A stretch of DNA of 64,000 bases from Helicobacter hepaticus ATCC 51449 (GCF_000007905.1 NC_004917.1:1302001-1366000); one strand, 5' to 3'. Counted from the stretch's first letter, positions 30,416 to 41,695 are shown. Notes: generated by a model from the letters alone, not told the origin. Translations and numbers: made by a program.

Positions 30416-30697
30416 ATGGCAAGGTCAATTAAAAAAGGTCCATTTGTTGATGATTATCTCGTCAAAAAGGTTGAGAAAGCAAAAGCAAGTAAAGATAATA
30501 AGCCTATTAAAACTTGGTCAAGACGTAGCACGATTTTACCAGATATGATAGGACTTACTTTTAATGTCCATAATGGCAGAGCATTTGTGCCTGTTTATAT
30601 TACTGAAAACCACGTTGGATATAAGCTTGGTGAGTTTGCTCCAACACGCACTTTTAAGGGGCACAAAGGTAGTGTCCAAAAGAAAATTGGTAAGTAA
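30416..30697 (+). CDS. rpsS: 30S ribosomal protein S19
   Basis: A small-subunit head protein of 93 residues contacting S13. Signatures are [14 protein letters not shown] at the start, [15 protein letters not shown], and [15 protein letters not shown]. It lies between rplB and rplV with short gaps of about 10 bp. Confidence 0.97.
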
Positions 30698-30706
30698 GGG
30701 GAGAGA

Positions 30707-31279
30707 ATGAGTAGAGCATTATTAAAATATATCCGATTATCTCCAACAAAAGCGCGTTTAGTGGCTCGCCAAGTGCAGGGTATGAATGCAGAGATTGCTA
30801 TTGCGAGTTTGGAATTTACTCCCAATAAAGCTGCACGAGTGATTTCAAAGGTTATTGCATCTGCTGTTGCAAATGGTGGATATGATGCCCAAGATGTTAT
30901 CATTCTTTCTTGTCGTGTTGATGCGGGTCCTGTATTGCGGCGGTTTATGCCACGAGCTAAAGGACGAGCAACACCTATTCGTAAGCCAATGGCACATATT
31001 TTAGTAGAAGTTGGAACGCAAAAATCTGTTCAACAATCTGTTCAATCAACAAAAGCTAAGGCAAAAGGAGCAAAAAATATTAAGAGTGAAGATTCTAAAA
31101 ATTCTTTAAAAGTTACAGAATCTAAAGCAGATTCAAAAGTAGATGCCGCCCAAAAGGCATCAACAACGCAAGAAAAAGCTGAATCTAAAACTAAAGTAGC
31201 TAAAGCAAAAGTGGCAACAACAAAATCGACAGCAACAAGAAAAACAACAAAGAAAAAAACTGAAGGCGAGGAAAAATAA
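30707..31279 (+). CDS. rplV: 50S ribosomal protein L22 with a long charged C-terminal tail
   Basis: L22 lines the exit tunnel. Residues 1 to about 112 are a normal L22 ([19 protein letters not shown], then [20 protein letters not shown] and [15 protein letters not shown]). It then continues for about 78 residues of low-complexity Lys/Ala/Thr/Ser/Glu sequence (for example [20 protein letters not shown] and [18 protein letters not shown]), making 190 residues where bacterial L22 is usually 110-125. The tail should project from the solvent-facing side. The frame is continuous and rpsC follows after 2 bp, so this is not a frameshift artefact. Confidence 0.94.
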   Translation: MSRALLKYIRLSPTKARLVARQVQGMNAEIAIASLEFTPNKAARVISKVIASAVANGGYDAQDVIILSCRVDAGPVLRRFMPRAKGRATPIRKPMAHILVEVGTQKSVQQSVQSTKAKAKGAKNIKSEDSKNSLKVTESKADSKVDAAQKASTTQEKAESKTKVAKAKVATTKSTATRKTTKKKTEGEEK

Positions 31280-31281
31280 CA

Positions 31282-31992
31282 ATGGGTCAAAAAGTTAATC
31301 CAATAGGTTTAAGGTTAGGTATTAATCGTAATTGGTCTTCTCGGTGGTTTTCTGTGTCGCAAACAACACCTTCAAATATATTAGAAGACCATAAGATTCG
31401 TAAGTTTTTGAAACGTGAAATGTATTATGCGGGTGTAAGCGAATTTATTATTGAACGTGCAGCAAATAAGATTCGTGTAACCGTTGTAGCTTCGCGTCCG
31501 GGATTGATTATTGGCAAAAAAGGTGTGGATATTGATAAGCATAAAGAAGCATTGAAAAAGATTCTTCATAAGGAAGTGTTTATTAATATTAAAGAGGCAA
31601 AACGTCCACAAGCAAATGCGCAACTTGCGGCAGAAAATATTGCAACACAGCTTGAAAAGCGTGTAGCTTTTAGACGCGCTATGAAAAAGGTTATGCAGGC
31701 TGCAATGAAAGCGGGAGCGAAAGGTATTAAAGTAAAGGTATCAGGACGTTTAGCAGGAGCAGAAATGGCAAGAACAGAATGGTATATGGAAGGTCGCGTG
31801 CCCTTACATACTTTGCGTGCAAAAATTGATTATGGTTTTGCAGAGGCGATGACAACTTATGGAATCATTGGCGTAAAAGTATGGATTTTTAAAGGCGAGG
31901 TGCTTCATAAAGGCATTTTGCCAGAGAAAAAAGAAGAGAGCAAGAGCGGCGATAAAGAAGTGCGTTCTAAATCACGAAGAGGGAGGCAATAA
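31282..31992 (+). CDS. rpsC: 30S ribosomal protein S3
   Basis: A small-subunit protein at the mRNA entry channel, 236 residues. [16 protein letters not shown] at the start, the KH motif [16 protein letters not shown], and the C-terminal [20 protein letters not shown] are clear. The C-terminus has a basic, Ser/Lys-rich tail. Confidence 0.97.
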   Translation: MGQKVNPIGLRLGINRNWSSRWFSVSQTTPSNILEDHKIRKFLKREMYYAGVSEFIIERAANKIRVTVVASRPGLIIGKKGVDIDKHKEALKKILHKEVFINIKEAKRPQANAQLAAENIATQLEKRVAFRRAMKKVMQAAMKAGAKGIKVKVSGRLAGAEMARTEWYMEGRVPLHTLRAKIDYGFAEAMTTYGIIGVKVWIFKGEVLHKGILPEKKEESKSGDKEVRSKSRRGRQ

Positions 31993-31995
31993 ATT

Positions 31996-32421
31996 ATGTT
32001 AATGCCAAAAAGAACAAAATATAGAAAGCAGATGAAAGGGCGCAATCGCGGTAAATCGTTCCGTGGCGCAAATCTGGCTTTTGGTGATATTGGAATTAAA
32101 GCAATAGAGCACGGGCGCATTGATTCTCGTCAGATAGAATCTGCTCGTATTGCAATGACTCGGCATATCAAAAGAGCAGGTAAAGTTTGGATTCGTGTAT
32201 TCCCTGATAAACCATTAACTGCAAAGCCTCTTGAAACAAGAATGGGTAAGGGTAAAGGTGGTGTAGAAAAGTGGGTAATGAATATTAAGCCCGGTCGTTT
32301 GATTTATGAGATGGCAGGGATTGATGAAGCTTTGGCGAGAGAGGCTTTAGCTTTAGCTCAAAGTAAGCTTCCTTTTAAAACTAAAATCATAACCAGCGAG
32401 AGTGAAAATGAAATTTATTGA
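31996..32421 (+). CDS. rplP: 50S ribosomal protein L16
   Basis: A large-subunit protein that binds near the A and P sites, 141 residues. [20 protein letters not shown] and [20 protein letters not shown] are the family signatures. Its last 14 bp overlap the start of rpmC in another frame. Confidence 0.97.
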   Translation: MLMPKRTKYRKQMKGRNRGKSFRGANLAFGDIGIKAIEHGRIDSRQIESARIAMTRHIKRAGKVWIRVFPDKPLTAKPLETRMGKGKGGVEKWVMNIKPGRLIYEMAGIDEALAREALALAQSKLPFKTKIITSESENEIY

Positions 32422-32596
32422 TTTGAAAGACAAGGACATTGCAGAATTGCAAAAAATGTTGAAGGAAAAAAAATCGTTGCTTTTTGAAAAAAGATTGCAG
32501 CTAAAGACAATGCAGCTTACTAATCCAAGCGAAATTAAGGTTATTCGCAAGGATATTGCAAGAATCAATACAGCCTTAAGTGCAAAGAAGGATTAG
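32408..32596 (+). CDS. rpmC: 50S ribosomal protein L29
   Basis: A small helical protein at the tunnel exit, 62 residues from the ATG at 32408 ([18 protein letters not shown]). [19 protein letters not shown] is the family C-terminal helix. A GTG two codons earlier is in frame, but the ATG has the better-placed GAGAG site. It overlaps the end of rplP. Confidence 0.94.
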   Translation: MKFIDLKDKDIAELQKMLKEKKSLLFEKRLQLKTMQLTNPSEIKVIRKDIARINTALSAKKD

Positions 32597-32599
32597 AAT

Positions 32600-32866
32600 A
32601 TGAGTGAAAAACAAGCGCATACAAGAGTAATTCAAGGTAAAGTCATCAGTCAAGCGGGAAATAAAAGTATAGTAATTTTGGTAGAGCGGAAAGTTGTTCA
32701 TAGCAAATATCGTAAGATTGTAAAACGTTTTAAAAAATATACTATACACGATGAGAATCAAAGTGCAAAAATTGGCGATGTGGTAAGTGCCATTGAATGT
32801 AAGCCTATTTCTAAAACGAAAGCTTTTAGGTTTAAAGAAATTATTACTGCAGGAGTAGAGCTATGA
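32600..32866 (+). CDS. rpsQ: 30S ribosomal protein S17
   Basis: A primary 16S-binding protein, 88 residues. [20 protein letters not shown], then [16 protein letters not shown], and [17 protein letters not shown] show the OB-fold family pattern. It overlaps the rplN start by 4 bp (ATGA). Confidence 0.96.
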   Translation: MSEKQAHTRVIQGKVISQAGNKSIVILVERKVVHSKYRKIVKRFKKYTIHDENQSAKIGDVVSAIECKPISKTKAFRFKEIITAGVEL

Positions 32867-33231
32867 TACAAAGTTTTACAAGATTAAGCGTTGCAGATAA
32901 TAGCGGTGCAAAAGAGATTATGTGCATTAAGATTCTAGGCGGAAGTCATAGAAGATATGCACGTGTAGGTGATGTCATTGTGGCATCTGTGAAAAAAGCT
33001 ATTCCAAATGGCAAGGTAAAAAAGGGGCAGGTTGTTAAGGCGGTAGTTGTGCGAACAAAAAAAGAGATTCATAGAGAAAATGGCTCTTTAGTGCGCTTTG
33101 ATGATAATGCGGCGGTGATTCTTGATGCGAAGAAAGAACCCATTGGCACGAGAATCTTTGGACCAGTAAGTAGAGAAGTGCGATACGCGAATTTTATGAA
33201 AATAGTATCGTTAGCTCCGGAGGTGTTATAG
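32863..33231 (+). CDS. rplN: 50S ribosomal protein L14
   Basis: A large-subunit protein at the subunit interface, 122 residues. [39 protein letters not shown] and VREVR-like [19 protein letters not shown] are typical. It overlaps rpsQ by 4 bp and rplX by 1 bp. Confidence 0.97.
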   Translation: MIQSFTRLSVADNSGAKEIMCIKILGGSHRRYARVGDVIVASVKKAIPNGKVKKGQVVKAVVVRTKKEIHRENGSLVRFDDNAAVILDAKKEPIGTRIFGPVSREVRYANFMKIVSLAPEVL

Positions 33232-33467
33232 TGGCAAAGTTTAAGATTAAAAAAGGCGATATGGTGCAAGTTATCGCAGGAGATGATAAGGGCAAGAAAG
33301 CAAAAGTGTTGCAAGTATTGCCAAAGCAAGCACAAGTTATTGTAGAGGGTTGTAAAGTTGTTAAAAAAGCAATCAAGGTAAGTGAAAAGAATCCCAAAGG
33401 TGGCTTTGTATCTAAGGAAATGCCAATGAGTATTTCAAATGTGAAAAAAGCGGAAGGAGATAACTAA
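33231..33467 (+). CDS. rplX: 50S ribosomal protein L24
   Basis: A large-subunit assembly initiator, 78 residues, starting with GTG at 33231 that shares its first base with the rplN stop. The KOW motif is [20 protein letters not shown]. The stop overlaps the rplE ATG by one base. Confidence 0.95.
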   Translation: MAKFKIKKGDMVQVIAGDDKGKKAKVLQVLPKQAQVIVEGCKVVKKAIKVSEKNPKGGFVSKEMPMSISNVKKAEGDN

Positions 33468-34012
33468 TGTTTGCTTTAAGAGAAAAATATAAAAACGAAA
33501 TTATCTCTCAGCTTAAAAGTGAGCTTAATATGAGCAATCCTATGTTGTTGCCAAAGCTTGAAAAAATTGTTATTAGCGTAGGTGCAGGCGATTATGCAAA
33601 AGATTCAAAAATTATGCAAAATATCGCTGATACCATTTCGCTTATTGCGGGGCAAAAGGCTGTTATTACTTTGGCAAAGAAATCGGTAGCAGGTTTTAAG
33701 ATGCGTGAAGGTATGCCTATGGGAGTGAAAGTAACTCTTCGTGGCAAGATGATGTATAATTTCCTTGAAAAACTTATTGTTATTGCTTTACCACGTGTAA
33801 AGGACTTTAGAGGTTTAAAACGTAATGGATTTGATGGGCGTGGGAATTATAGCTTTGGCTTAAATGAACAGCTTATGTTTCCTGAAGTGGTATATGATGA
33901 TATTATGGTAACTCATGGTATGAATATTACGATTGTAACTTCTACTCATAGTGATAAAGAGGCGTTTAAGTTGCTTGAGCTTCTTGGTATGCCTTTTGCG
34001 AAAGGACGATAA
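33467..34012 (+). CDS. rplE: 50S ribosomal protein L5
   Basis: Binds 5S rRNA in the central protuberance, 181 residues. [39 protein letters not shown] and [20 protein letters not shown] are the family motifs. One base separates its stop from the rpsN start. Confidence 0.97.
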   Translation: MFALREKYKNEIISQLKSELNMSNPMLLPKLEKIVISVGAGDYAKDSKIMQNIADTISLIAGQKAVITLAKKSVAGFKMREGMPMGVKVTLRGKMMYNFLEKLIVIALPRVKDFRGLKRNGFDGRGNYSFGLNEQLMFPEVVYDDIMVTHGMNITIVTSTHSDKEAFKLLELLGMPFAKGR

Positions 34013-34013
34013 A

Positions 34014-34199
34014 ATGGCAAAAAAATCAATTATTGCAAAGTCAAAGAGAAAGGCAAAATTTAGTGCAAGAGCATATACAAGATGTCAGGTATGTGGGCGA
34101 CCACATTCTGTTTATCGCGACTTTGGGTTGTGTAGAGTATGTTTGAGAAAAATGGGCAATGAAGGTTTAATACCCGGTCTTCGTAAGGCAAGTTGGTAA
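34014..34199 (+). CDS. rpsN: 30S ribosomal protein S14, zinc-binding short form
   Basis: 61 residues from the ATG at 34014 ([18 protein letters not shown]). It carries the zinc-ribbon cysteines [20 protein letters not shown], so this is the short, zinc-containing (type Z) S14. The frame is open further back into rplE, but the ATG directly after the rplE stop gives the correct family length. Confidence 0.96.
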   Translation: MAKKSIIAKSKRKAKFSARAYTRCQVCGRPHSVYRDFGLCRVCLRKMGNEGLIPGLRKASW

Positions 34200-34208
34200 G
34201 GAGAAAGT

Positions 34209-34604
34209 ATGGTAAATGATATTATTGCAGATTCTTTAACGAGAATTCGTAATGCCTCTATGAGGCGATTAGAAGTTACAACGTTGTATTATGCGAAAAT
34301 CGTTGTTTCAATTGTAGAAGTGTTTAAGACAAAGGGCTTTATCAAAGATTATAAGGTAAATGATAAAGATGGAAAGCGCTCTATTATGGTGCAACTTGCT
34401 TATGATGAGCAAGGCAAAAGTGCTATCAATGAAATTAAACGCATTAGTAAGCCTGGACGCCGTGTTTATAAGGCTAGAAGCGAATTAAAGCGTTTTAAAA
34501 ATGGCTATGGCACAATAGTAGTGAGCACAAGTAAAGGCGTGGTTGCCAATGACGAAGCTTATAAGGCAAATGTCGGTGGCGAAGCGCTTTGCAGTATATG
34601 GTAG
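34209..34604 (+). CDS. rpsH: 30S ribosomal protein S8
   Basis: A central-domain 16S-binding protein, 131 residues. [18 protein letters not shown] at the start, [17 protein letters not shown] in the middle, and the C-terminal [17 protein letters not shown] and GGEALCSIW are typical. AAGGAG precedes the start. Confidence 0.96.
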
Positions 34605-34613
34605 GAGAGAGAT

Positions 34614-35150
34614 ATGTCAAGAGTTGGAAAAAAACCTATTAACATTCCAAAGGGTGTTGAAGTATCTGTGCAAGGAAGTAAAATCCTCTTTAAGGGTGCT
34701 AAAGAGCAAAAAGAGCTTGAAACTTATGGGCGTGTCCAAATTCATTTGCAAGATGGAACATTAAGTTTTGCTTGTGTTGATTCTCAAGCTCAATCTCGTG
34801 CATATTGGGGGACTTATCGCGCATTGGCAAATAATATTATTGTGGGACTAAGTCAGGGTTTTACAAAGGTGTTAGAAATTAATGGCGTAGGGTATAAAGC
34901 TAATATTAGCGGAAAGAATCTTGAGATGGCTCTAGGATTTTCTCACCCTGTGATTTATCCTATTCCTGCGGGCGTTGAAATGAGTGTAGATAAGAATACA
35001 ATCACCATTAAAGGCGCTGATAAGCAACAAATAGGGCAAATCGCAGCTGAGATTCGAAAATTTAGACCGCCAGAGCCTTATAAGGGTAAAGGTATTAAAT
35101 ACAGCGACGAAATGATTGTTCGCAAAGCTGGTAAAACTTCTAAAAAATAG
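34614..35150 (+). CDS. rplF: 50S ribosomal protein L6
   Basis: A large-subunit protein near the factor-binding site, 178 residues. [16 protein letters not shown], the [19 protein letters not shown] repeat, and the C-terminal [17 protein letters not shown] signature are clear. Confidence 0.97.
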   Translation: MSRVGKKPINIPKGVEVSVQGSKILFKGAKEQKELETYGRVQIHLQDGTLSFACVDSQAQSRAYWGTYRALANNIIVGLSQGFTKVLEINGVGYKANISGKNLEMALGFSHPVIYPIPAGVEMSVDKNTITIKGADKQQIGQIAAEIRKFRPPEPYKGKGIKYSDEMIVRKAGKTSKK

Positions 35151-35165
35151 GGCAAGGATTATGCG

Positions 35166-35522
35166 ATGACAGATAAAGTATTAAAACGAAAACAGCTTCT
35201 TAAAGTAAAAAGAAAGCTTCGAACACGAGGGAAAATTTTTGGTAGAGCTGACAAGCCACGTGTAAGCGTGTTTAAATCCAATAAATATTTTTATGCGCAA
35301 GCTATCAATGATGAGTTGGGTGTAACGCTTGCAAGTGTTGATGGCAAAAAGCTTGGTTTAGGAAATAATAAAGAGAACGCAAAGCAAATTGCTAATGAAT
35401 TTGCAACTTCACTTAAAAAGGCTAAGATTACAGAGGTGGTCTTTGATAGAAATGGATACCTTTATCACGGGGTTGTAGCAGCATTTGCTGATACTTTACG
35501 TGAAAATGGCATAAAGTTATAA
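35166..35522 (+). CDS. rplR: 50S ribosomal protein L18
   Basis: A 5S rRNA-binding protein, 118 residues. [20 protein letters not shown] and [20 protein letters not shown] are the family signatures. It lies 15 bp after rplF. Confidence 0.96.
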   Translation: MTDKVLKRKQLLKVKRKLRTRGKIFGRADKPRVSVFKSNKYFYAQAINDELGVTLASVDGKKLGLGNNKENAKQIANEFATSLKKAKITEVVFDRNGYLYHGVVAAFADTLRENGIKL

Positions 35523-35531
35523 AGGAAGATT

Positions 35532-35972
35532 ATGGAAATCAATAGAGAAGAATTTAGCGAAGTGGTTGTAAATATCGGTAGAGTTACAAAGGTTGTTAAA
35601 GGTGGGCGTAGATTCCGTTTTAATGCACTTGTAGTTGTAGGTAATAAAAATGGACTTGTTGGTTTTGGACTTGGTAAAGCTAAAGAAGTGCCTGATGCGA
35701 TTAAAAAAGCTATTGATGATGCGTTTAAAAACATTATCAAAGTGAATATTAAAGGCACAACAATTGCCCACGATATTGAGCATAAGTATAATGCAAGTAG
35801 AATCTTATTAAAACCAGCAAGTGAAGGAACAGGTGTTATTGCGGGTGGCTCTACGCGTCCTGTTATTGAACTTGCAGGAATTAAAGATATTTTGACAAAA
35901 TCGCTTGGTTCAAATAACCCTTATAATGTAGTGCGCGCAACAATTGATGCACTTGCGAGAATCAAAGCTTAA
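35532..35972 (+). CDS. rpsE: 30S ribosomal protein S5
   Basis: A small-subunit protein acting in translational fidelity, 146 residues. [14 protein letters not shown]-type sequence ([20 protein letters not shown]) and [18 protein letters not shown] are typical, and [19 protein letters not shown] near the end matches the family. Confidence 0.97.
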   Translation: MEINREEFSEVVVNIGRVTKVVKGGRRFRFNALVVVGNKNGLVGFGLGKAKEVPDAIKKAIDDAFKNIIKVNIKGTTIAHDIEHKYNASRILLKPASEGTGVIAGGSTRPVIELAGIKDILTKSLGSNNPYNVVRATIDALARIKA

Positions 35973-35982
35973 GGAGAAACTT

Positions 35983-36384
35983 ATGCTAGAAAAAATTAAA
36001 CCAGCAAATGGAAGCGTAAGAAAAATTAAACGCATAGGGCGAGGACAAGGGAGTGGTATGGGTAAAACCTCTACTAGAGGTGGTAAAGGACAAACTGCAC
36101 GTAGTGGTTATAAAGCAAAAAGAGGATTTGAAGGAGGACAGCAACCGCTTCAAAGACGTTTGCCAAAAATTGGTTTTAGCTCACGTGTTCAAAAGCCTAT
36201 TGTCATTAATGTTGATAAAACACATATTTTTGATTCTCTAAGTGAAATCAATATGGAAGTGTTACGAACACATTTTAGTATTCCTAAGAATGTAGTGAAA
36301 GTAAAGCTTATTGGGAAAAAAGCAAAAGCTTTGATGTCTAAAATTAAAGATGAGTGCATTAAAACAAGTGGAAGCAAAGAATGA
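35983..36384 (+). CDS. rplO: 50S ribosomal protein L15
   Basis: A late-assembly large-subunit protein. From the ATG at 35983 ([11 protein letters not shown]) it has 133 residues; the frame is open back into rpsE, but AAGGAGAAACT fits this [22 protein letters not shown] and [18 protein letters not shown] are the core. The 3' end overlaps secY by 4 bp (ATGA). Confidence 0.95.
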   Translation: MLEKIKPANGSVRKIKRIGRGQGSGMGKTSTRGGKGQTARSGYKAKRGFEGGQQPLQRRLPKIGFSSRVQKPIVINVDKTHIFDSLSEINMEVLRTHFSIPKNVVKVKLIGKKAKALMSKIKDECIKTSGSKE

Positions 36385-37631
36385 CAAGGAGCATTGTAAA
36401 TAAGATTCTTATCACACTCGCTTTTTTACTTGCATATAGAATTTTGGCATATGTGCCTGTGCCAGGTGTAGATGTGAGTATTATTAAATCATTTATTGAT
36501 GATAATGCTAATAATGCACTTGGCTTATTTAATATGTTTAGCGGTAATGCCGTGGAACGTTTTAGTATTATTTCTTTGGGAATTATGCCCTATATTACCG
36601 CTTCTATTATTATGGAGCTTCTTGCAGCGACTTTCCCCAATCTTGCTAAAATGAAAAAAGAACGTGATGGTATGCAAAAATATATGCAAATCGTGCGTTA
36701 TGTAACTATTGCTATTACGATTGTCCAAGCTGTGAGCGTAAGTATAGGGCTCAATAGTATGAGTGTCGGAGCAATTAAAATTGATTTAAATCTTTTTATT
36801 GCTATATCAGTTTTTTCAATGCTTACAGGGACAATGCTTCTTATGTGGATTGGAGAGCAAATCACACAACGAGGTGTGGGTAATGGGATTAGTCTTATTA
36901 TTTTTGGTGGGATTGTGTCTTCAATTCCTTCAAATATAGGAAAAACATTTAATCTTGTTAATACAGGACAAATTAATGTTTTTATGTTGCTTATTCTTCT
37001 TGCAGTGATTGTTATAACCGTTGGAGTGATTATTTTCATAGAGCTTGCCGAGAGACGCATACCTGTTTCTTATGCGCGTAAGGTTGTTATGCAAAATCAA
37101 AATAAGCGCATTATGAATTACATTCCTGTAAAAATGAATTTAAGTGGCGTTATTCCCCCTATTTTTGCCTCTGCGCTACTTGTATTTCCCTCAACAATTT
37201 TGCAAGCATCATCAAATAGTATGATTCAAGCGGTTGCCGATATTTTAAAGCCTGATGGTTATATTTATAATTTGCTTATGTTTATTTTTGTCATATTTTT
37301 TGCCTTTTTTTATGCCTCTATTGTTTTTAATGCGAAGGACATTGCAGATAATTTAAAAAGGCAAGGCGGTTTTATACCCGGTTTGCGTCCGGGAGAGGGC
37401 ACAGCAAATTTTCTTAATAATGTTGCGAGTAATCTCACTTTTTGGGGTGCATTATATTTGGCTCTTGTTTCAACGCTTCCTTGGGTGCTTGTAAAACTTA
37501 CAGGAGTTCCTTTTTATTTTGGTGGGACAGCGGTATTAATTGTCGTGCAAGTCGCTATTGATACGATGAGACGCATAGAAGCCCAAATTTATATGAGTAA
37601 ATATCAGACCCTAAGCGCCGTAGGGCTCTAA
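36381..37631 (+). CDS. secY: Protein translocase subunit SecY
   Basis: The channel subunit of the Sec translocon, 416 residues with about ten membrane helices. Family signatures are [11 protein letters not shown] and [18 protein letters not shown], with [10 protein letters not shown] further on. The cytosolic loop [20 protein letters not shown] binds SecA and ribosomes. [19 protein letters not shown] lies near the end. It overlaps rplO by 4 bp; map follows after 1 bp. Confidence 0.97.
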   Translation: MTRSIVNKILITLAFLLAYRILAYVPVPGVDVSIIKSFIDDNANNALGLFNMFSGNAVERFSIISLGIMPYITASIIMELLAATFPNLAKMKKERDGMQKYMQIVRYVTIAITIVQAVSVSIGLNSMSVGAIKIDLNLFIAISVFSMLTGTMLLMWIGEQITQRGVGNGISLIIFGGIVSSIPSNIGKTFNLVNTGQINVFMLLILLAVIVITVGVIIFIELAERRIPVSYARKVVMQNQNKRIMNYIPVKMNLSGVIPPIFASALLVFPSTILQASSNSMIQAVADILKPDGYIYNLLMFIFVIFFAFFYASIVFNAKDIADNLKRQGGFIPGLRPGEGTANFLNNVASNLTFWGALYLALVSTLPWVLVKLTGVPFYFGGTAVLIVVQVAIDTMRRIEAQIYMSKYQTLSAVGL

Positions 37632-37632
37632 T

Positions 37633-38391
37633 ATGGCGATAGGTATTAAAAGTAAGAAAGATATAGAATCTTTGCGCATACCTAATAAGATTGTTGCTCA
37701 AACACTTGAACTTCTACGTCTTGAAGCAAAAGAGGGCATAAGTCTTCTTGAGCTTGATAGAAAAGCAAAAGATTTTATTATCTCGCAAGGAGGGAGACCT
37801 TCATTTTATCAGTTGTATGGTTTTCCGCAATCAATTTGTATTTCTGTGAATCAAGTGATTATTCACGGAATCCCCACAGATTATATACTCAAAAATGGTG
37901 ATATTGTAGGGATTGATATAGGAGTGGAATATAATGGCTGGTATGGCGATGCTGCAATTACTATTGGGATTGGCGATATTCAAGAGACAGATAGAATCTT
38001 GATTGATTGTGCTAAGGATACTTTATATGAGGCTATTTCTAAAGTCAAAATAGGTATGCGCTTTAAGGAATTAAGCCTCATTCTAGAACAAGCGATTAAT
38101 GGGCGTGGATTCGTTCCATTGCGTGGATTTTGTGGGCACGGAATCGGGCGAAGTCCGCACGAAGAGCCAGAGATTCCAAATTATTTAGAATCTCCTCATA
38201 CAAATCAAGGACCAAAAATTAAAGAAGGTATGGTGTTTTGTTTAGAGCCAATGATTGCTCAACATAATGGGGAGCCTGTGATTTTAAATGATAATTGGTC
38301 GGTAATAGCCAAAGATGGTTTAAATGGTAGCCATTATGAACATACGATTGCAATTGTTGATGGCAAAGCAGAGATTTTAACGGAGGTATAA
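37633..38391 (+). CDS. map: Methionine aminopeptidase type I
   Basis: Removes the initiator Met from nascent proteins. The 252-residue protein has all five metal ligands in order: [16 protein letters not shown] (two Asp), [15 protein letters not shown] (His), FCLEPM (Glu) and SHYEHTIAI (Glu). It is placed between secY and infA, an order I recall from H. pylori. Confidence 0.96.
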   Translation: MAIGIKSKKDIESLRIPNKIVAQTLELLRLEAKEGISLLELDRKAKDFIISQGGRPSFYQLYGFPQSICISVNQVIIHGIPTDYILKNGDIVGIDIGVEYNGWYGDAAITIGIGDIQETDRILIDCAKDTLYEAISKVKIGMRFKELSLILEQAINGRGFVPLRGFCGHGIGRSPHEEPEIPNYLESPHTNQGPKIKEGMVFCLEPMIAQHNGEPVILNDNWSVIAKDGLNGSHYEHTIAIVDGKAEILTEV

Positions 38392-38393
38392 GA

Positions 38394-38612
38394 ATGGCAA
38401 AAGATGATGTGATTGAAGTTGATGGCAAAGTTATTGAAGCTTTGCCAAATGCGACTTTTCGCGTGCAGCTTGAAAATGGGCATATAGTGTTATGCCATAT
38501 TGCAGGCAAAATGCGTATGCATTATATTAAGATTTTACCCGGCGATATGGTGAAAATTGAATTGACACCTTATAGCTTGGATAAGGGTAGAATCACTTAT
38601 AGGCATAAATAG
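38394..38612 (+). CDS. infA: Translation initiation factor IF-1
   Basis: Binds the 30S A site during initiation. The 72-residue OB-fold protein shows [39 protein letters not shown], and [16 protein letters not shown]. The 86-bp gap after it is AT-rich, with AAGGAG before rpmJ and no further feature. Confidence 0.97.
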   Translation: MAKDDVIEVDGKVIEALPNATFRVQLENGHIVLCHIAGKMRMHYIKILPGDMVKIELTPYSLDKGRITYRHK

Positions 38613-38698
38613 TGCTTTTGTAAGTAGTTTTTAAATATTTTTTTTATAGAATCGGCACTTTTAACTCAAAAAAGTTAGAAAATACAAAGGAGCTAGGT

Positions 38699-38812
38699 AT
38701 GAAAGTTAGACCTTCAGTCAAAAAAATGTGCGACAAGTGTAAGGTTATCAAGCGTAAGGGTATAGTTCGGGTAATTTGTTCTACCCCAAAACATAAACAA
38801 AGACAAGGATAA
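38699..38812 (+). CDS. rpmJ: 50S ribosomal protein L36
   Basis: A 37-residue zinc-ribbon protein: [20 protein letters not shown] and then [17 protein letters not shown]. The ligands C11, C14, C27 and H32 are all present, so this is the zinc-binding form. AAAGGAG lies 8 bases before the ATG. rpsM begins 3 bp later. Confidence 0.96.
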   Translation: MKVRPSVKKMCDKCKVIKRKGIVRVICSTPKHKQRQG

Positions 38813-38815
38813 AAA

Positions 38816-39178
38816 ATGGCTAGAATTGCTGGTGTAGATTTGCCAAAAAAGAAAAGAGTGGAGTATGCTCTCACTTATATTTATGGCATTGGACTTAAGA
38901 GTTCTCAAGATATTCTTAAGGCTGTAAATATTTCTTTTGATAAGCGAGTTTCTGATCTCAGCGAAGATGAAGTCTCATCTATTGCAAAAAAGATTCAAGA
39001 AAGTTATATGGTAGAGGGTGACCTTCGAAAGAAAGTAACAATGGATATTAAATCCTTAATGGATTTAGGAAGTTACAGAGGTTTGAGGCATAGAAAAGGT
39101 TTGCCTGTTCGGGGACAAACTACCAAAAATAATGCTCGCACACGCAAGGGCAAAAAGAAAACAGTTGGTAGTAAGTAA
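38816..39178 (+). CDS. rpsM: 30S ribosomal protein S13
   Basis: A small-subunit head protein, 120 residues. [40 protein letters not shown] and [15 protein letters not shown] are the family signatures. Confidence 0.97.
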   Translation: MARIAGVDLPKKKRVEYALTYIYGIGLKSSQDILKAVNISFDKRVSDLSEDEVSSIAKKIQESYMVEGDLRKKVTMDIKSLMDLGSYRGLRHRKGLPVRGQTTKNNARTRKGKKKTVGSK

Positions 39179-39187
39179 GGAGTAGGT

Positions 39188-39580
39188 ATGGCAAAAAAAA
39201 GTGTAACAAAGAAAAAAAATGTTAAAAAGAATATTGCACGGGGTATAGTGTGTATTTCTGCATCATTTAACAATACAAATGTAACAATTACCGATGAAAT
39301 GGGAAATGTATTGTGTTGGGCTACTGCGGGTGGTTTAGGATTCAAAGGAAGTAAGAAATCTACACCTTATGCCGCACAACAAGCAGTAGAATCTGCAATG
39401 GAAAAAGCTAAAGAGCACGGCATTAAGGAAGTAGGTATTAAGGTTCAAGGACCAGGCAGCGGACGCGAAACAGCTGTAAAAAGTGTGGGAGCGGTTGAAG
39501 GTATTAAGGTGCTATGGCTTAAAGATATTACACCATTGCCGCACAATGGGTGCAGACCGCCAAAAAGACGAAGAGTGTAA
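39188..39580 (+). CDS. rpsK: 30S ribosomal protein S11
   Basis: A platform protein of the small subunit, 130 residues. [40 protein letters not shown] and [16 protein letters not shown] at the C-terminus are typical. The N-terminus is lysine-rich. Confidence 0.97.
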   Translation: MAKKSVTKKKNVKKNIARGIVCISASFNNTNVTITDEMGNVLCWATAGGLGFKGSKKSTPYAAQQAVESAMEKAKEHGIKEVGIKVQGPGSGRETAVKSVGAVEGIKVLWLKDITPLPHNGCRPPKRRRV

Positions 39581-39590
39581 GGGAGTATAA

Positions 39591-40217
39591 ATGGCACGAT
39601 ATAGAGGACCAGTTGAAAAATTAGAGAGACGATTTGGTATATCTCTTGCACTTAAGGGTGAAAGGAGATTGGCAGGTAAATGCGCACTTGATAAGCGACC
39701 TTATGGACCCGGGCAACACGGGCAAAAAAGAGGCAAGATTTCCGAATACGGCTTACAGCTTCGCGAAAAACAAAAAGCCAAGATTATGTATGGCGTAAGC
39801 GAAAAGCAATTTCGTGCGCTTTTTAAAGAGGCAAATCGTCAAGAGGGTAATACAGGTGAGAATCTTGTGCGTATCATTGAGCAGCGACTTGATAATGTTG
39901 TGTATCGTATGGGTTTTGCGACAACACGTCGTTTTGCTCGTCAGCTTGTTACACACGGACATATCCTTGTAAATGGTAAGCGTGTGGATATTCCCTCGTA
40001 TATGGTAAAACCCGGACAAAAGATTGAAGTAAAAGAAAAGAGTAAAAACAATCCTCAAGTGATTCGGGCGATTGACTTGACTTCTCAAACAGGTATTGTT
40101 CCTTGGGTGGATGTGGATAAAGAAAAGAAATTTGGTATATTCACGCGTTTTCCACAAAGGGAAGAGGTTGTAATACCTATTGAAGAAAGACTAATCGTTG
40201 AGCTTTACTCTAAATAA
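39591..40217 (+). CDS. rpsD: 30S ribosomal protein S4
   Basis: A primary 16S-binding protein, 208 residues. [19 protein letters not shown] and [20 protein letters not shown] are followed by the S4 RNA-binding domain ([40 protein letters not shown]). No zinc-finger cysteines are present. Confidence 0.97.
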
Positions 40218-40244
40218 GAAATAAAACATAAGGATGGTTGTAGA

Positions 40245-41249
40245 ATGAATATGATTAAAATTGAGCCTTATATCCCTACTGATATAAGCATTGAGGAAAT
40301 TTCAACCAATAGAATCAGAATTAGTGCTTATCCTTTTGAATCAGGTTATGCTATTACTCTTGCCCACCCTATTCGCCGATTACTTCTCTCAAGTTCTGTG
40401 GGGTATGCCCCTACGGCATTGAGGATTCAGGGTGTAACACACGAGTTTGATTCAATTAGAGGTATTGTAGAAGATGTGTCACATTTTATTACTAACCTCA
40501 AGAATATTCGCTTTCTTATTAAGGACACGGAGAGTGATAATGTGCAGCTTCACTATGAATTTAAAGGTCCAATGGTTTTGAGTGCAAATGAGCTCGTTAA
40601 TGATATGGTGGGGATTGTCAATCCCGAAGCGTATTTAGCAACAATTAATGAGAATGCCTCTTTGAGTTTTTCTCTTATCGTGCAAAAGGGTATTGGATAT
40701 GTGCCAAGTGAAAGCATACGTGGTAAAATTTCAGAGGATTATATCCCGCTTGATGCGTATTTTACGCCTGTAAAAAAAGCAGTGTATGAAATTGAAAATG
40801 TGCTCGTTGAAGACAATCCAAATTATGAAAAAATTGTGTTTGATATTGAGACAGATGGGCAAATTGAACCTATAACAGCTTTTAAAGAAGCCATAGCCAT
40901 AATGCACAAACAAATGAGTATTTTTGGTGTGGATTTGAGCACTGCTTCTAGCGGCACAAGAAATATTTCTGAAGATTCTGGAGAACTTAAAACTTTGATG
41001 ATTAAAATAGACACACTCAATTTAAGTGCGCGTTGTTTTAATTGTCTTGATAGGTCTGGTTTAAAATATGTTGGTGAGCTTGTGATTATGAGTGAGAATG
41101 AGCTTAAAAATATCAAAAATATGGGTAAAAAATCTTATGATGAGATTGCAGATAAGCTTGAGGAGCTAGGATACCCTGTTGGTGGGGAAATTGCCGATGA
41201 TATCTTGCCATTACTCAATCGTAAGTTAGCCAAACTTAAAAGTAATTAA
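40245..41249 (+). CDS. rpoA: RNA polymerase alpha subunit
   Basis: 334 residues. The N-terminal assembly domain has [20 protein letters not shown] and [16 protein letters not shown]. The C-terminal domain ([20 protein letters not shown], then [17 protein letters not shown]) binds upstream promoter DNA and activators. It follows rpsD by 27 bp and precedes rplQ by 14 bp, the usual alpha-operon order. Confidence 0.97.
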   Translation: MNMIKIEPYIPTDISIEEISTNRIRISAYPFESGYAITLAHPIRRLLLSSSVGYAPTALRIQGVTHEFDSIRGIVEDVSHFITNLKNIRFLIKDTESDNVQLHYEFKGPMVLSANELVNDMVGIVNPEAYLATINENASLSFSLIVQKGIGYVPSESIRGKISEDYIPLDAYFTPVKKAVYEIENVLVEDNPNYEKIVFDIETDGQIEPITAFKEAIAIMHKQMSIFGVDLSTASSGTRNISEDSGELKTLMIKIDTLNLSARCFNCLDRSGLKYVGELVIMSENELKNIKNMGKKSYDEIADKLEELGYPVGGEIADDILPLLNRKLAKLKSN

Positions 41250-41263
41250 TTGGGAGCAAAACA

Positions 41264-41614
41264 ATGAGACATAGACACGGATATAGGAAATTAGGACGGA
41301 CTTCAGCTCATCGCAAGGCATTGCTTAAGAATCTTGCTATTGCACTTATTGAATATGGTAAGATTGAAATAGGGGTATTTAAGGCAAAAGAATTACAAAG
41401 CTATATTGAAAAGCTTATTACAGCAGCGCGTAGCGGAGATTTAAATGCACACCGCTATGTTTTTGCATATTTACAAAATAAATCTGCTACAAAGAAGCTC
41501 ATTACAGAAATAGCTCCTAAATATGCCTCTCGCAATGGTGGATACACAAGAATCCAACGCACACGCTTACGCAGAGGAGATGCTTCACAAATGGCAATTA
41601 TTGAGCTTGTATAA
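41264..41614 (+). CDS. rplQ: 50S ribosomal protein L17
   Basis: A 116-residue large-subunit protein and the last gene of the cluster. [20 protein letters not shown] and the C-terminal [20 protein letters not shown] are the family signatures. Confidence 0.97.
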   Translation: MRHRHGYRKLGRTSAHRKALLKNLAIALIEYGKIEIGVFKAKELQSYIEKLITAARSGDLNAHRYVFAYLQNKSATKKLITEIAPKYASRNGGYTRIQRTRLRRGDASQMAIIELV

Positions 41615-41642
41615 TACAAACTCAACTTTGTATGCCATTTTT
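41614..41642 (+). terminator. Probable terminator of the ribosomal cluster
   Basis: ATACAAA (41614-41620) and TTTGTAT (41627-41633) form a 7-bp stem with a 6-base loop that begins inside the rplQ stop codon. It is followed by GCCATTTTT. The stem is AT-rich and therefore weak, but the position is right. Confidence 0.45.
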
Positions 41643-41695
41643 GACTTTAGTTTTGAATGTTTGGTTTTTAAGTGAAGTCTTAAGTATTGATATTA

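Noticed and set aside
35944-35982. Upstream start for rplO inside rpsE
   Set aside because: The AAGGAG site fits the ATG at 35983, which gives the usual L15 N-terminus.
38613-38698. Terminator or regulatory RNA between infA and rpmJ
   Set aside because: Only a weak TAACT/AGTTA repeat is seen, with no T run, and the cluster clearly continues.
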